The notes beneath the pieces are model-generated. The model did no database searches and was not told where the DNA came from. It worked only from the letters and a program-made list of their open reading frames with translations. From an uncultured Faecalibacterium sp. (GTDB lineage Bacteria > Bacillota > Clostridia > Oscillospirales > Ruminococcaceae), in contig CAKSWQ010000002.1 of the NCBI GenBank assembly GCA_934512105.1, positions 1 to 64,000 of the forward strand: a stretch of 64,000 nt of DNA, written 5' to 3'. Of the stretch, positions 43,750-52,197 are shown piece by piece. How positions within the stretch are numbered: the stretch's first letter is position 1; each line of letters opens with the position of its first letter. Made by a program: the position numbers and the translations under genes.

Positions 43750-45051
43750 TTGGAACGTACTCTCATTGCACCGGGCGTGCATCTTTCCTGCGACCCGGCT
43801 TCTAAATTCAACCGCTGCCGCATCAGCATCCACTTTGCTTTCCCGGCAGAGCGTAAAACGGCCACTGCCCATGCGCTTTTGCCGCTGGTGATGGAGCGCG
43901 GCTATGCAGACTGCCCGGATATGACCCGCCTCACCAAAAAGCTGGCGAAGCTCTACGGCGCAGATCTGACCGTGGATGCCCGCCCCATGGGCTGCAACCA
44001 CAACCTCTGCGTCAGCGTGACCGGCATCAAGGACGCCTTTGCGCTGGAAGGCGAGGCACTGACCGCCGAGTACACGAAAATCGCGCTGGGTGCGGCTTTT
44101 CACCCCTATCTCGTGGATGACTGCTTCGACCCGCAGGCCGTCAGCATTGAAAAACAGATGCTGAAAAAAGGCCTTGAGGACGAGATCAACGATAAACGCA
44201 TCTACTGTCTGCATCAGGCCAACCGGGAGTTCTTTGGCGACAGCCCGGCGGGCGTGCGGCAGGAGGGGTATCTGGACGAGGTGGACGGCCTTACCCCGGC
44301 TATGCTGACCGCTGCCTACTGGCAGATGCTGCGCACCGCCAACATCGAGCTGCTGGTGCTGGGCTGCAATGCCGCCCAGACCGCCGCCATCCGGGACGCT
44401 TTGCTGGCAGAGCTTGCCTGCATCGACCGCGCCCCGCTGCCGCTGGTGGAAAACATGGCGATGCCCGCCATCGCACCGGTGCACAAGACTGAAAACTACG
44501 ATATGGTGCAGGCAAAACTGTGTATGCTGTTCACGCTGGGGCAGCCCATGCAGCCGCAGCAGCTGGCGGCGGTGCGCCTTGCCATGGCGCTGTACGGCGG
44601 CAGCGTGACCAGCCGCCTGTTCCTCAACGTGCGGGAGCGGGACCATCTGTGCTACTACTGCTCCTCCTCCTTCCAGAGTTTTACCGGCAGCATGGCGGTA
44701 AACAGCGGCGTAGAGCACGCCGACGCTGCCCGCGCAGAGCAGGCGATTCTGAAAGAGCTTGCAGACCTGTGCACCGGCCCCATTACCGACGAGGAATTTG
44801 AGGATTGCCGCCGGGGCTTGCTCAGCGGCATGAACGGGGTAGAGGACAGCCTTGGCGGCATCGAAAGCTGGTACTACATCGAGGTGCTGCGCGCCGGTGC
44901 CAACAGCGCTGCGCCCATCCAGAGCCCGGAGCAGGCGCGGAATGCCCTGCGCGCCGTGACCAAGGACGAGGTGCGGGATATCCTGCGCCGCCTGACCCTC
45001 TCGGTCAGCTATCTGCTTACAAAGGAGGATGCTGCCCATGCCGCAGAATAA
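43750..45051 (+). CDS. M16 (insulinase) family protein, non-catalytic partner (YmfF-like)
   Basis: This 433-residue M16 fold protein starts with TTG behind AAGGGA. The position where the Zn-binding H-x-x-E-H motif should lie reads L-P-L-V-M-E-R-G-Y, so the metal site is lost. The C-terminal half keeps the R-L-F-L-N-V-R-E-R-D-H-L-C-Y-Y segment used in substrate binding by M16 partners. Such inactive subunits pair with an active one, as YmfF with YmfH in Bacillus; the active partner overlaps it downstream by 14 bases. Confidence 0.88.
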   Translation: MERTLIAPGVHLSCDPASKFNRCRISIHFAFPAERKTATAHALLPLVMERGYADCPDMTRLTKKLAKLYGADLTVDARPMGCNHNLCVSVTGIKDAFALEGEALTAEYTKIALGAAFHPYLVDDCFDPQAVSIEKQMLKKGLEDEINDKRIYCLHQANREFFGDSPAGVRQEGYLDEVDGLTPAMLTAAYWQMLRTANIELLVLGCNAAQTAAIRDALLAELACIDRAPLPLVENMAMPAIAPVHKTENYDMVQAKLCMLFTLGQPMQPQQLAAVRLAMALYGGSVTSRLFLNVRERDHLCYYCSSSFQSFTGSMAVNSGVEHADAARAEQAILKELADLCTGPITDEEFEDCRRGLLSGMNGVEDSLGGIESWYYIEVLRAGANSAAPIQSPEQARNALRAVTKDEVRDILRRLTLSVSYLLTKEDAAHAAE

Positions 45052-46351
45052 CCAGACCCTGCTGGAAAAGACCGTAGCCGACCAGTGGCAGACCCTGCCC
45101 TCCGGCCTGACGGTGCTGGTGCGCCCCATGCCGGGCTATTCCAGCACCCACGTCATTTATGCCACCAAGTTCGGCTCTATCGACCGGGATTTCTGCCTGA
45201 ACGGTCAAACGGTGCACCTGCCGGCGGGCGTGGCGCATTTTCTGGAGCACAAAATGTTCGAGGACGAGGACGGCGATGCCTTTGCCAAGTACGCAAAGAC
45301 GGGCGCCAACGCCAATGCTTTTACCAGCTTTGACCGCACCTGCTACCTGTTCACCGCCACCCAGCAGCTGGACGAAAGTCTGGATGTGCTGCTGGGCATG
45401 GTAGGCCACCCCTATTTTACCGAGCAGACCATCGCCAAGGAGCAGGGCATTATCGGGCAGGAGATCAAAATGTATGATGACAGCCCGGACTGGCGGCTCA
45501 TCACCGGCCTGTTCGAGTGCCTGTACCACAGCCACCCCATCCGCAGCGATATTGCGGGCACGGTGGAGAGCATTGCCGAGATCACGCCCGCCATGCTGTA
45601 CGACAGCTGCAAGGCTTTTTATGCCCCGGGCAATATGGTGCTGGCTGCTGCGGGCAACACCACCATGGAGCAGATCCTTGCCGCCTGTGAGCGGCACGGC
45701 CTAATGGAGCCCCGCCCGGCACAAAAGGTGCAGCGGCTGTGGGCCTCCGAGCCCATGACCCTTGCTGCCACGGAAAAAACGCTGACCATGCCGGTCTCCA
45801 AGCCCTGCTTCGGCGTGGGCTTTAAGGAAGAGCCGCTGCCTGCGGGCGACCTGCGCACCGAGGCGCTGTACGACCTTGTGCTCAGCTGCATCGTGGGCGG
45901 GATGTCGCCGCTGTATCGCCGCCTGTACGACGAGGGCCTTGTGAACCCCGGCTTTGGCGGCGAGGTGCTGCGGGTGGACGGCTGCTGCTGCATCCTGTTC
46001 ACCGGCGAGAGCGATGTGCCGGACACCGTGCGGCAGTTGTTGCTGGACGAGATCGCCCGGGTGCGCGCCGCCGGTGTGGACAGGGAAGTGTTTACCCTGT
46101 GCAAGAACGAAAAATACGGCCAGCTGATCGAAAATCTGGAAAACGTGGAGGACTCGGCCAGCCAGATGGCAGACTTTGCCCTCAGCGGCCAGACGGTAGC
46201 ACAGCAGATCTCCATGCTGGCAGGGCTGACCGCAGAGGATGCGGACGCTACCTTGCAGCACATCCTGTGCACCGACCGCATGGCCACCATGTACATCCAG
46301 CCGGATGGCACGGCGCAGGCAGCGGAAGAGGACGAGGAGGAAGAAGAATGA
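45038..46351 (+). CDS. M16 family zinc protease, catalytic partner (YmfH-like)
   Basis: This 437-residue Zn protease has the inverted motif H-F-L-E-H near residue 70 and a downstream Glu in E-Q-G-I-I-G-Q-E-I. GGAGG 9 bases before the ATG at 45038 favours this start over an ATG at 45029 that touches the ribosome site. The reading frame overlaps the inactive partner by 14 bases and ends overlapping lgt by 4 bases (ATGA). The tail is Glu/Asp-rich. The probable role is peptide processing, with substrate unknown. Confidence 0.9.
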   Translation: MPQNNQTLLEKTVADQWQTLPSGLTVLVRPMPGYSSTHVIYATKFGSIDRDFCLNGQTVHLPAGVAHFLEHKMFEDEDGDAFAKYAKTGANANAFTSFDRTCYLFTATQQLDESLDVLLGMVGHPYFTEQTIAKEQGIIGQEIKMYDDSPDWRLITGLFECLYHSHPIRSDIAGTVESIAEITPAMLYDSCKAFYAPGNMVLAAAGNTTMEQILAACERHGLMEPRPAQKVQRLWASEPMTLAATEKTLTMPVSKPCFGVGFKEEPLPAGDLRTEALYDLVLSCIVGGMSPLYRRLYDEGLVNPGFGGEVLRVDGCCCILFTGESDVPDTVRQLLLDEIARVRAAGVDREVFTLCKNEKYGQLIENLENVEDSASQMADFALSGQTVAQQISMLAGLTAEDADATLQHILCTDRMATMYIQPDGTAQAAEEDEEEEE

Positions 46352-47397
46352 ACCATCTTACAAATCTGGTGCAGTTCCCGGGTCTGGGACTGAGCTTTCA
46401 GCTGAACCGCGTGGCCTTTACCATCGGCGGGGTCAGCATCTACTGGTACGGCGTGTGCATTGCGGTGGGTCTGTGTCTGGCACTGGTCTTTGCCTTCCGG
46501 CACAGTCTGGAATTTGGCGTAGACCCGGACAGCATGGTGGATGTGATTCTCATCGGCGTGGTGCTGGGCATCATCAGCGCCCGCGCCTACTATGTGGCCA
46601 TGGCACCTTTTAAATACGAGAGCATCTGGGAGATGATCGCCATCCGCGACGGCGGCCTTGCCATCTACGGCGGCATCATCGGCGGCTTTTTGTTCGGCGG
46701 TCTGGCCTGCAAGTGGCGTGGCGTGCCGGTGCTGCCCATGTTCGACCTTACCGCCATGGGCTTTTTAATCGGGCAGGGCTGCGGCCGCTGGGGCAACTTC
46801 TTCAATCAGGAAGCCTTTGGCTGCAACACCACCCTGCCGTGGGGGATGTACAGCGAGACCACCCGTGCTTACCTGATGAGCAGCACGGTCACGGTACCCA
46901 AGGGCGTGGTCATCGACCCCAACCTGCCGGTGCACCCCACCTTTCTATATGAGAGCATCTGGTGCTTTGTGGGCTTCTTCCTGCTGTTCCGTTACATCAA
47001 AAAGCGCAAGTTCAACGGCGACATCACCCTGCGGTATCTGATCTGGTACGGCGCAGGCCGTTTCTGGATCGAGGGTCTGCGCACCGACAGCCTGATGCTG
47101 GTGCCCTCCATCGGGCTGCGGGCATCCCAGCTGGTGGCAGGCATCGCCGTAGTGGCGGGCATTGCGGCAGAGGTGTATTTTACCCGCAAGTGCAAGGGCA
47201 AGCCCCTGTTTGTGCCGCTGGCGCTGAACGCCGAGAACAAGGCGGCTCAAAAGAAGCTGGACGGCCCCATCTCCTTTGCGGGCAGGGATACCCAGCTGCT
47301 GGCCTCCAGCCCGCGCAAGCTGTTTTTGGAAAAGACCGAAGCTTATAACGCACAGGTAAAAGCCGTCATAGAGCAGGCCGGGCAGAAAAAAGCGTAA
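46348..47397 (+). CDS. lgt: prolipoprotein diacylglyceryl transferase
   Basis: Lgt attaches diacylglycerol to the lipobox Cys of lipoproteins, including the substrate-binding proteins of this window. This 349-residue polytopic membrane protein has the Lgt signature G-R-W-G-N-F-F-N-Q-E-A-F-G near residues 146-158. G-G-L-A-I-Y-G-G-I-I-G-G and the C-terminal R-F-W-I-E-G-L-R-T-D-S are also present. It has a charged C-terminal tail of about 80 residues longer than E. coli Lgt. It overlaps the M16 stop by ATGA, so I use ATG 46348. Confidence 0.93.
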   Translation: MNHLTNLVQFPGLGLSFQLNRVAFTIGGVSIYWYGVCIAVGLCLALVFAFRHSLEFGVDPDSMVDVILIGVVLGIISARAYYVAMAPFKYESIWEMIAIRDGGLAIYGGIIGGFLFGGLACKWRGVPVLPMFDLTAMGFLIGQGCGRWGNFFNQEAFGCNTTLPWGMYSETTRAYLMSSTVTVPKGVVIDPNLPVHPTFLYESIWCFVGFFLLFRYIKKRKFNGDITLRYLIWYGAGRFWIEGLRTDSLMLVPSIGLRASQLVAGIAVVAGIAAEVYFTRKCKGKPLFVPLALNAENKAAQKKLDGPISFAGRDTQLLASSPRKLFLEKTEAYNAQVKAVIEQAGQKKA

Positions 47398-47425
47398 AAA
47401 TCTGCGCAAAAGGGGAAAATTCCTC

Positions 47426-47454
47426 TTGCAATCCGGCTTGGTTTTTGCTATAAT
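47426..47454 (+). promoter_or_regulatory. rplU-rpmA promoter
   Basis: TTGCAA (47426-47431), a 17-bp spacer and TATAAT (47449-47454). Confidence 0.8.
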
Positions 47455-47460
47455 ATTCTA

Positions 47461-47544
47461 GCCGCATGGTGTGGGCGCCTGAAATGGCCCGCTGTAAGGG
47501 CCTGCCTTTACGACCAGCGAGTACAACGAAAAGGAATGAACAAA
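47461..47544 (+). ncRNA. structured L21 leader
   Basis: The transcribed leader contains a stable stem: GTAAGGG (47494-47500) with CCTTTAC (47505-47511, including a G-U pair), enclosed by CGCTG (47490-47494) and CAGCG (47515-47519). Firmicutes rplU transcripts commonly carry an autoregulatory leader; this resembles one in position, but I cannot confirm the Rfam consensus. Confidence 0.5.
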
Positions 47545-47856
47545 ATGTACGCAATCATTGTTACCGGCGGTAAGCAGTACCGCGTGGAGCAGGGCGACAT
47601 CGTCTACATCGAAAAGCTGGACGTTGAGGCCGACTCCGAAGTGAAGTTTGATCAGGTTCTCGCTATTGGCGAGGAGGGTTCTGTGAAGGTTGGCGCTCCT
47701 GTTGTTGAGGGTGCTACCGTTTCTGCCAAGGTCATCAAGAATGGCAAGGGCAAGAAGCTGAACATCATCACCTATCGCGCAAAGAAGCACAGTGCTCGCC
47801 GTATGGGCCATCGTCAGCCCTACACCAAGGTTGAGATCACTGCGATCAACGGCTAA
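47545..47856 (+). CDS. rplU: 50S ribosomal protein L21
   Basis: L21 binds 23S rRNA in the large subunit. The 103-residue protein starts [14 protein letters not shown], the universal L21 N-terminus. AAAGGA is 10 bases before the ATG at 47545; an ATG at 47536 is too close to the site. The C-terminal part contains [15 protein letters not shown]. rpmA follows directly, without the prp (ysxB) gene that lies between them in most Firmicutes. Confidence 0.97.
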   Translation: MYAIIVTGGKQYRVEQGDIVYIEKLDVEADSEVKFDQVLAIGEEGSVKVGAPVVEGATVSAKVIKNGKGKKLNIITYRAKKHSARRMGHRQPYTKVEITAING

Positions 47857-47870
47857 GGAGGTAAATTACA

Positions 47871-48122
47871 ATGGCACATAAAAAGGGCGTAGGCAGCACC
47901 AAGAACGGCCGCGATTCCGCAGCACAGCGTCTGGGCACCAAGCGTGCAGACGGTCAGTTCGTTCTGGCCGGCAACATCCTGGTTCGTCAGCGTGGCACCC
48001 ACATCATGCCGGGTGAGAACGTTGGCAAGGGCAGCGATGACACCCTGTTTGCTCTGGTGGACGGCACCGTCCGTTTCGAGCGCGTGGGCAAGAACGGCAA
48101 GAAGTGCAGCGTTAAGCAGTAA
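47871..48122 (+). CDS. rpmA: 50S ribosomal protein L27, without N-terminal extension
   Basis: This 83-residue L27 begins [16 protein letters not shown]. Most Firmicutes make L27 with a short N-terminal extension cut off by the protease Prp. Here AAGGAGG sits 9 bases before an ATG that starts in the mature form, as in E. coli. There is no upstream in-frame start, and prp is missing from its usual place. The N-terminus reaches the peptidyl transferase centre. A terminator follows. Confidence 0.97.
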   Translation: MAHKKGVGSTKNGRDSAAQRLGTKRADGQFVLAGNILVRQRGTHIMPGENVGKGSDDTLFALVDGTVRFERVGKNGKKCSVKQ

Positions 48123-48147
48123 CTTCTTTCTGAATAACTGCAATCGT

Positions 48148-48178
48148 AGAGCCGGACCCTCGTGGCCCGGCTCTTTTT
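48148..48178 (+). terminator. terminator after rpmA
   Basis: AGAGCCGG (48148-48155) pairs with CCGGCTCT (48167-48174) and leads into TTTTT. Confidence 0.85.
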
Positions 48179-48204
48179 GATGAAAAATACTTATCCTTTC
48201 ACTC

Positions 48205-48319
48205 TCTGATGAGACGCTTCTTTCAAAGGGGCGTCCTTGGCAAAACCCGAAGCTTTGCGTGGAATGCCAAGGCCTCCCACTTTGGGGGAGGTGGCATCGC
48301 GTAGCGATGACGGAGAGGG
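48205..48319. repeat. second copy of the modular palindromic repeat, diverged left half
   Basis: The right half (48273-48319) has CCTCCC/GGGAGG hairpin, TGGC, the small hairpin ATCGC-GTA-GCGAT, then GACGGAGAGGG. This is the same plan as at 35396-35434, with different hairpin sequence. The left part differs: GACGC/GCGTC (about 48212-48234) and CCTTGGCA/TGCCAAGG inverted repeats. It fills the gap between the rpmA terminator and obgE. Confidence 0.75.
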
Positions 48320-48394
48320 CGAGGATACTTAAAAATCATCGGAATTTTTACACAGAACGCCGAAACAAAACGGCATAGAACAAGGAGGGGCTGT

Positions 48395-49678
48395 ATGGCA
48401 GCACAGACTAACTTTATCGACATCGCCACGATATGGCTCCATGCGGGCAAGGGCGGCGATGGCGCGGTGAGCTTCCACCGCGAAAAATTCGTGGCCGCAG
48501 GCGGCCCGGACGGCGGCGACGGCGGCCGGGGCGGCGACATTATCTTTGTGGTGGACGACCATCTGTCCACCCTGATGGATTTCCGCTATAAGCGCAAGTA
48601 TGTGGCCCCGGAGGGCGGCAAGGGCGGCGCAAGCCTGTGCCACGGCAAAAACGCCGAAGATCTGGTCATCAAGGTGCCGCTGGGCACCGTGATCAAGGAC
48701 GCCGAGAGCGGTCTTGTCATCGCGGACCTGTCCGACCACACCCCGGTCACCATTGCTAAGGGCGGCCGCGGCGGCTACGGCAACGCACACTTTGCCACCC
48801 CCACCCGCCAGATCCCCAAGTTTGCAAAGCCCGGTATGCCCGGCGAGGATCTGCAGGTGACCCTGGAACTGAAGCTGATCGCAGACGTGGGTCTGATCGG
48901 CTTCCCCAACGTGGGCAAGTCCACCCTCATCTCCACCATCAGCGCCGCCAAGCCCAAGATCGCCAACTACCACTTTACCACCCTTGTGCCCACGCTGGGC
49001 GTTGTGTCGGTGGGCGAGGGCGCAAGCTTTGTCTGCGCCGACATCCCCGGCCTGATCGAGGGTGCCAGCGAGGGCGTCGGTCTGGGTCACGATTTCCTGC
49101 GCCATGTGGAGCGCTGCCGCCTGCTGCTGCATGTTGTGGATGTTTCCGGCAGCGAGTGCCGCGACCCCATCGAGGATTTTGAAAAGATCAACGAGGAGTT
49201 AGCAAAGTTCAGCCCCGTTCTGGCTGAGCGTCCGCAGATCGTGGTGGGCAACAAGTGCGACCTTGCCACTGAGGAGCAGATCGAGACCTTCCGCCAGTAT
49301 GTGGAGGGCAAGGGTCTGACCTTTGTGCCCATCTCTGCCGCCACCATGCAGGGCGTCAAGCAGCTGCCGGGGCTCGTGTACAACCGCCTCAAGGATATCC
49401 CGCAGGTGCCGGTGTTCACCCCCGAGTACAAAAAGCCGGAGGCCAAAAAGAACGGCCGCGACTTCACCATCCAGCGCATGGAAGCCCATGTGTGGAGCGT
49501 GGATGCCCCGTGGCTGGAGTATATTCTGGCCGGCAGCAACGTGGACGACTACGAGAGCTTGCAGTTCTTCCAGCGTCAGCTGGGCGAGAGCGGCATTCTG
49601 GACGCGCTGGTGCAGAAGGGCGTGGAAGAGAACGATACCATCCTCATCGGCGAGTATCAGTTCGACTATATCTTCTAA
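48395..49678 (+). CDS. obgE: Obg-family GTPase
   Basis: ObgE is an essential GTPase in 50S assembly and stress control. This 427-residue protein has the Gly-rich Obg fold (about 1-165), G domain with G1 G-F-P-N-V-G-K-S-T (169-177), G3 D-I-P-G-L, G4 N-K-C-D and G5 I-S-A-A, and an OCT-type C-terminal domain (about 345-427) as in Gram-positive Obg. AAGGAGGGG precedes ATG. It follows L21 and L27, the conserved order in most bacteria. The Mini-III gene follows after 12 bases. Confidence 0.96.
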   Translation: MAAQTNFIDIATIWLHAGKGGDGAVSFHREKFVAAGGPDGGDGGRGGDIIFVVDDHLSTLMDFRYKRKYVAPEGGKGGASLCHGKNAEDLVIKVPLGTVIKDAESGLVIADLSDHTPVTIAKGGRGGYGNAHFATPTRQIPKFAKPGMPGEDLQVTLELKLIADVGLIGFPNVGKSTLISTISAAKPKIANYHFTTLVPTLGVVSVGEGASFVCADIPGLIEGASEGVGLGHDFLRHVERCRLLLHVVDVSGSECRDPIEDFEKINEELAKFSPVLAERPQIVVGNKCDLATEEQIETFRQYVEGKGLTFVPISAATMQGVKQLPGLVYNRLKDIPQVPVFTPEYKKPEAKKNGRDFTIQRMEAHVWSVDAPWLEYILAGSNVDDYESLQFFQRQLGESGILDALVQKGVEENDTILIGEYQFDYIF

Positions 49679-49690
49679 GGATAAAGCATC

Positions 49691-50095
49691 ATGAACGAAT
49701 CGGAAAAGATCGACCCGCGGGAACTCAGCCCGCTGGCGCTGGCCTTTGTAGGGGACAGCGTGCTGGAGCTGCTGGTGCGTCAGCGTCTGGTGGAGCACCA
49801 CCGCCTTTCCGCCGGAAAGCTGAACGCCGAAAAGGTCAAGTATGTCTCTGCCAGGGCACAGTTTCGGGAAGAGCAGCTGCTGGAGCCGCTGTTCACCGAG
49901 GACGAGCTGGCCGTGTTCAAGCGTGGCCGCAACGCCAGCAAGGCCAGCGTAGCCAAGCACGCCTCCCCGGAGGAATACCGTGCCTCTACCGGCTTCGAGT
50001 GCCTGCTGGGCTGGCTGTACCTGAACGGACAGCTGGAGCGCGTGCACCAGCTGTTCGAGGTGCTGTGGCAGCAGTTTGACCCTGACCAGAAATAA
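49691..50095 (+). CDS. mrnC: Mini-ribonuclease III
   Basis: MrnC trims 23S rRNA ends as a small RNase III without a dsRNA-binding domain. This 134-residue protein has the catalytic stretch L-A-F-V-G-D-S-V-L-E-L near residues 16-26 (Asp acid), K-V-K-Y-V-S-A, F-K-R-G-R-N-A and T-G-F-E-C-L-L-G-W-L-Y with the second acidic residue. Bacillus mrnC usually lies beside cysS; here it follows obgE by 12 bases and probably shares its transcript. Confidence 0.92.
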   Translation: MNESEKIDPRELSPLALAFVGDSVLELLVRQRLVEHHRLSAGKLNAEKVKYVSARAQFREEQLLEPLFTEDELAVFKRGRNASKASVAKHASPEEYRASTGFECLLGWLYLNGQLERVHQLFEVLWQQFDPDQK

Positions 50096-50102
50096 GAATG
50101 CG

Positions 50103-50154
50103 AAAGCCCGCTGCTTTCCGCACTGGAAACCAGTGGTGGAAGGCAGCGGGCTTT
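50103..50154. terminator. long hairpin after mrnC, probable bidirectional terminator
   Basis: AAAGCCCGCTGC (50103-50114) pairs with 50143-50154, and CACTGG with CCAGTG closes the centre. T-runs are short, so termination strength is uncertain. It separates mrnC (+) from the 62-residue minus-strand gene. Confidence 0.65.
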
Positions 50155-50195
50155 GCCTGTTGGCATCTGCGGTCCGTCAGATGCCGCTTACGCCA

Positions 50196-50384
50196 TCAGC
50201 GGCTGTTCTTCGCGTTGGTGGAACGGCTGTTGGTGGAGTTCTTGGAGCTCTCGTCATCGGCACCCTTGGTGTACTGGTTGGGGTGCTTGTGCTCGTTGGT
50301 GGCGCTGTTGGTGGTCTTGCTGCTGGTACGGTTAGAGGTCTGGTTCTTGCAATTGGTACTGCGGTTCTCACTGCGGTTTTCCAT
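50196..50384 (-). CDS. 62-residue Asn/Ser/Thr-rich hydrophilic protein
   Basis: I do not recognise a family. The product begins M-E-N-R-S-E-N-R-S-T-N-C-K-N-Q-T and stays rich in Asn, Ser, Thr, Lys and Arg throughout, with a short D-D-E acidic patch. There are no hydrophobic segments, so it is likely disordered. AAAGGAG lies 10 bases before the ATG, a good ribosome site, which argues for a real gene and against chance. It is convergent with mrnC and divergent from the methyltransferase gene. I cannot name a function. Confidence 0.6.
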   Translation of the reverse strand: MENRSENRSTNCKNQTSNRTSSKTTNSATNEHKHPNQYTKGADDESSKNSTNSRSTNAKNSR

Positions 50385-50490
50385 GGTGTGAATGCTCCTT
50401 TCGGTCGTTGCTGTGGGGGCGGGGCCGCCCTCACAGTCCATAGTGTGGCCGCAGCCGGCGGCTTTATACATCCCATGGGAGGAAAAGAAT

Positions 50491-52029
50491 ATGCCTACGG
50501 AATATTTTGAGCAGCGGGAGCGTGCCCTGCTGGGCCAGCGGTACGAGCAGCTGTATGCCGCCCCGCAGCAGACGGCGGAGCGCGGCGTTACCGTGTCGGC
50601 GCTGCGCACCACGCCGGAGCAGTTTGCGCAGAGGGCGGATTTCCCGCTGGAGCCCTCGCCCTTCTGCAAGGCGGCTTTTGTGGTGCATCAGCCGGATTTT
50701 AAGCCCGGACGGCATCCGTACCACCATGCGGGTGTGTTCTACTCGCAGGAGCCCTCGGCCTCCTCGGCAGCGCCGCTGCTGGGGGTACAGCCGGGAATGC
50801 GGGTGCTGGACCTGTGCGCCGCGCCCGGCGGCAAAAGCAGCCAGCTGGCGGCGGCATTGCAGGGACGCGGTGTGCTGGTGAGCAACGAGTATGTGGCTGC
50901 GCGCGCCGAAATTTTAAAAAGCAACCTTGAGCGTATGGGCGTTTCCAATGCCGTAGTGCTCAACGAGACCCCCGCCCGCATTGCCGAGGCGCTGCCGGAG
51001 TTTTTCGACCGGGTGCTGGTGGACGCGCCCTGCTCCGGTGAGGGAATGTTCCGCAAGGAGCCGGTAGCGCTGCAGCAGCACTGCGAGGCACTGGTAAAGC
51101 AGTGTGCAGAGCTGGGCGCACAGATTCTGGACTGCGCCGCAGCGGCACTGGCTCCCGGCGGGCAGCTAGTGTACTCCACCTGCACCTTTGCGCCGGAGGA
51201 GGACGAAGCGCAGGTGGCGGCCTTTTTGCAGCGCCACCCGGAGTTTGCACTGGTCGATGTGCTGGGCAACGTGGACTACACCTTTGGCAGCGCAGGGGAA
51301 GAAAACCGCACCGGCGGTCTGCCGCTGGATGTAAGCAAGGTGCGCCGTATCTGGCCCTGTCAGGGCGGCGAGGGGCATTTTATGGCCCGGCTGGTCAAGG
51401 CGGGTACGCCCCGCACCCTGCCGCCGGAGGGGGAGTACACCTCAGAAGAACAGCTCTGGCTGGCTGCTGCTGCGGAGGCGGGGAAAAAAGGCAAAGGCAA
51501 AGCGAAGCCCACCAAGGCCGCAGATGCCCGCAGCACCCGCCGCGCGGACAGCCGCGCCTGCCGGGACGCCGTGCAGGGCACGAGCCGCCGCACCCGGGAC
51601 ACCGGGGCAGGGGAGGCCACTCCGGCGCAGAGCCTTGCCGCATGGCAGGAGTTTGCCCGGCAGTATTTCCCTGCACTGGCGCAGCGCCCGGCTGTGGTGC
51701 ACGGCGGCGGTGTGCTGCTGCCGGTGGCCTTCCCGCAGACGGGGCTTCATGTGCTGCGGGCGGGGGTGTTCGTGGGCAGTGTGCAGAAGGGGCGCTTTGT
51801 GCCGGAGCATCATCTGTTCACGGCCTTTGGCAGCCTGTGCACGAACTGCGAGCAGCTGACCCTTGCCGACTGCCGCTGCACCGAGTATCTCTCCGGCCGC
51901 GAGGTGGAAGCCCGCACAGCAGCGGACGGCTGGTGCTGCGTGACCGTGGACGGCTGGCCGCTGGGCGGCGGCAAGGTGTCCGGCGGGCGGGTGAAAAACC
52001 ACTACCCCAAGGCGCTGCGGCTGCTGTAA
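50491..52029 (+). CDS. RsmF/NOL1-NOP2-Sun type rRNA m5C methyltransferase
   Basis: This 512-residue protein uses S-adenosylmethionine to methylate C5 of cytosines in rRNA. The SAM motif D-L-C-A-A-P-G-G-K-S-S lies near residues 106-116. Motif IV D-A-P-C-S-G-E-G holds one conserved Cys and motif VI S-T-C-T-F holds the second (nucleophile). A Lys/Arg/Ala-rich linker (about 325-385) leads to an RsmF-type C-terminal domain. GGGAGG about 9 bases before the ATG supports the start. The exact target base is not readable from sequence. Confidence 0.9.
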   Translation: MPTEYFEQRERALLGQRYEQLYAAPQQTAERGVTVSALRTTPEQFAQRADFPLEPSPFCKAAFVVHQPDFKPGRHPYHHAGVFYSQEPSASSAAPLLGVQPGMRVLDLCAAPGGKSSQLAAALQGRGVLVSNEYVAARAEILKSNLERMGVSNAVVLNETPARIAEALPEFFDRVLVDAPCSGEGMFRKEPVALQQHCEALVKQCAELGAQILDCAAAALAPGGQLVYSTCTFAPEEDEAQVAAFLQRHPEFALVDVLGNVDYTFGSAGEENRTGGLPLDVSKVRRIWPCQGGEGHFMARLVKAGTPRTLPPEGEYTSEEQLWLAAAAEAGKKGKGKAKPTKAADARSTRRADSRACRDAVQGTSRRTRDTGAGEATPAQSLAAWQEFARQYFPALAQRPAVVHGGGVLLPVAFPQTGLHVLRAGVFVGSVQKGRFVPEHHLFTAFGSLCTNCEQLTLADCRCTEYLSGREVEARTAADGWCCVTVDGWPLGGGKVSGGRVKNHYPKALRLL

Positions 52030-52074
52030 ACCGCAGATTTACACGCATCCGGGCGAAAATCGGGCTTTTCAGGC

Positions 52075-52103
52075 TTGAACGCGCCGGTGGATTGTGATAG
52101 AAT
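52075..52103 (+). promoter_or_regulatory. promoter of the YebC-family gene
   Basis: TTGAAC (52075-52080), a 17-bp spacer and TAGAAT (52098-52103), about 90 bases before the start. Confidence 0.65.
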
Positions 52104-52197
52104 AACAGAGTTAGATTTTGTGTGCTGCCACAAGCGGGCGACCACAGCCCGTCTGCCCGCAGGCGGAGATACCGATAAATTTAGGAGGCTCTTTCCC

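Noticed and set aside
46099..46347. An N-terminally extended Lgt of 432 residues
   Set aside because: The extra 83 codons are a shifted frame of the M16 gene; ATG 46348 begins at the normal Lgt N-terminus and overlaps the M16 stop by ATGA.
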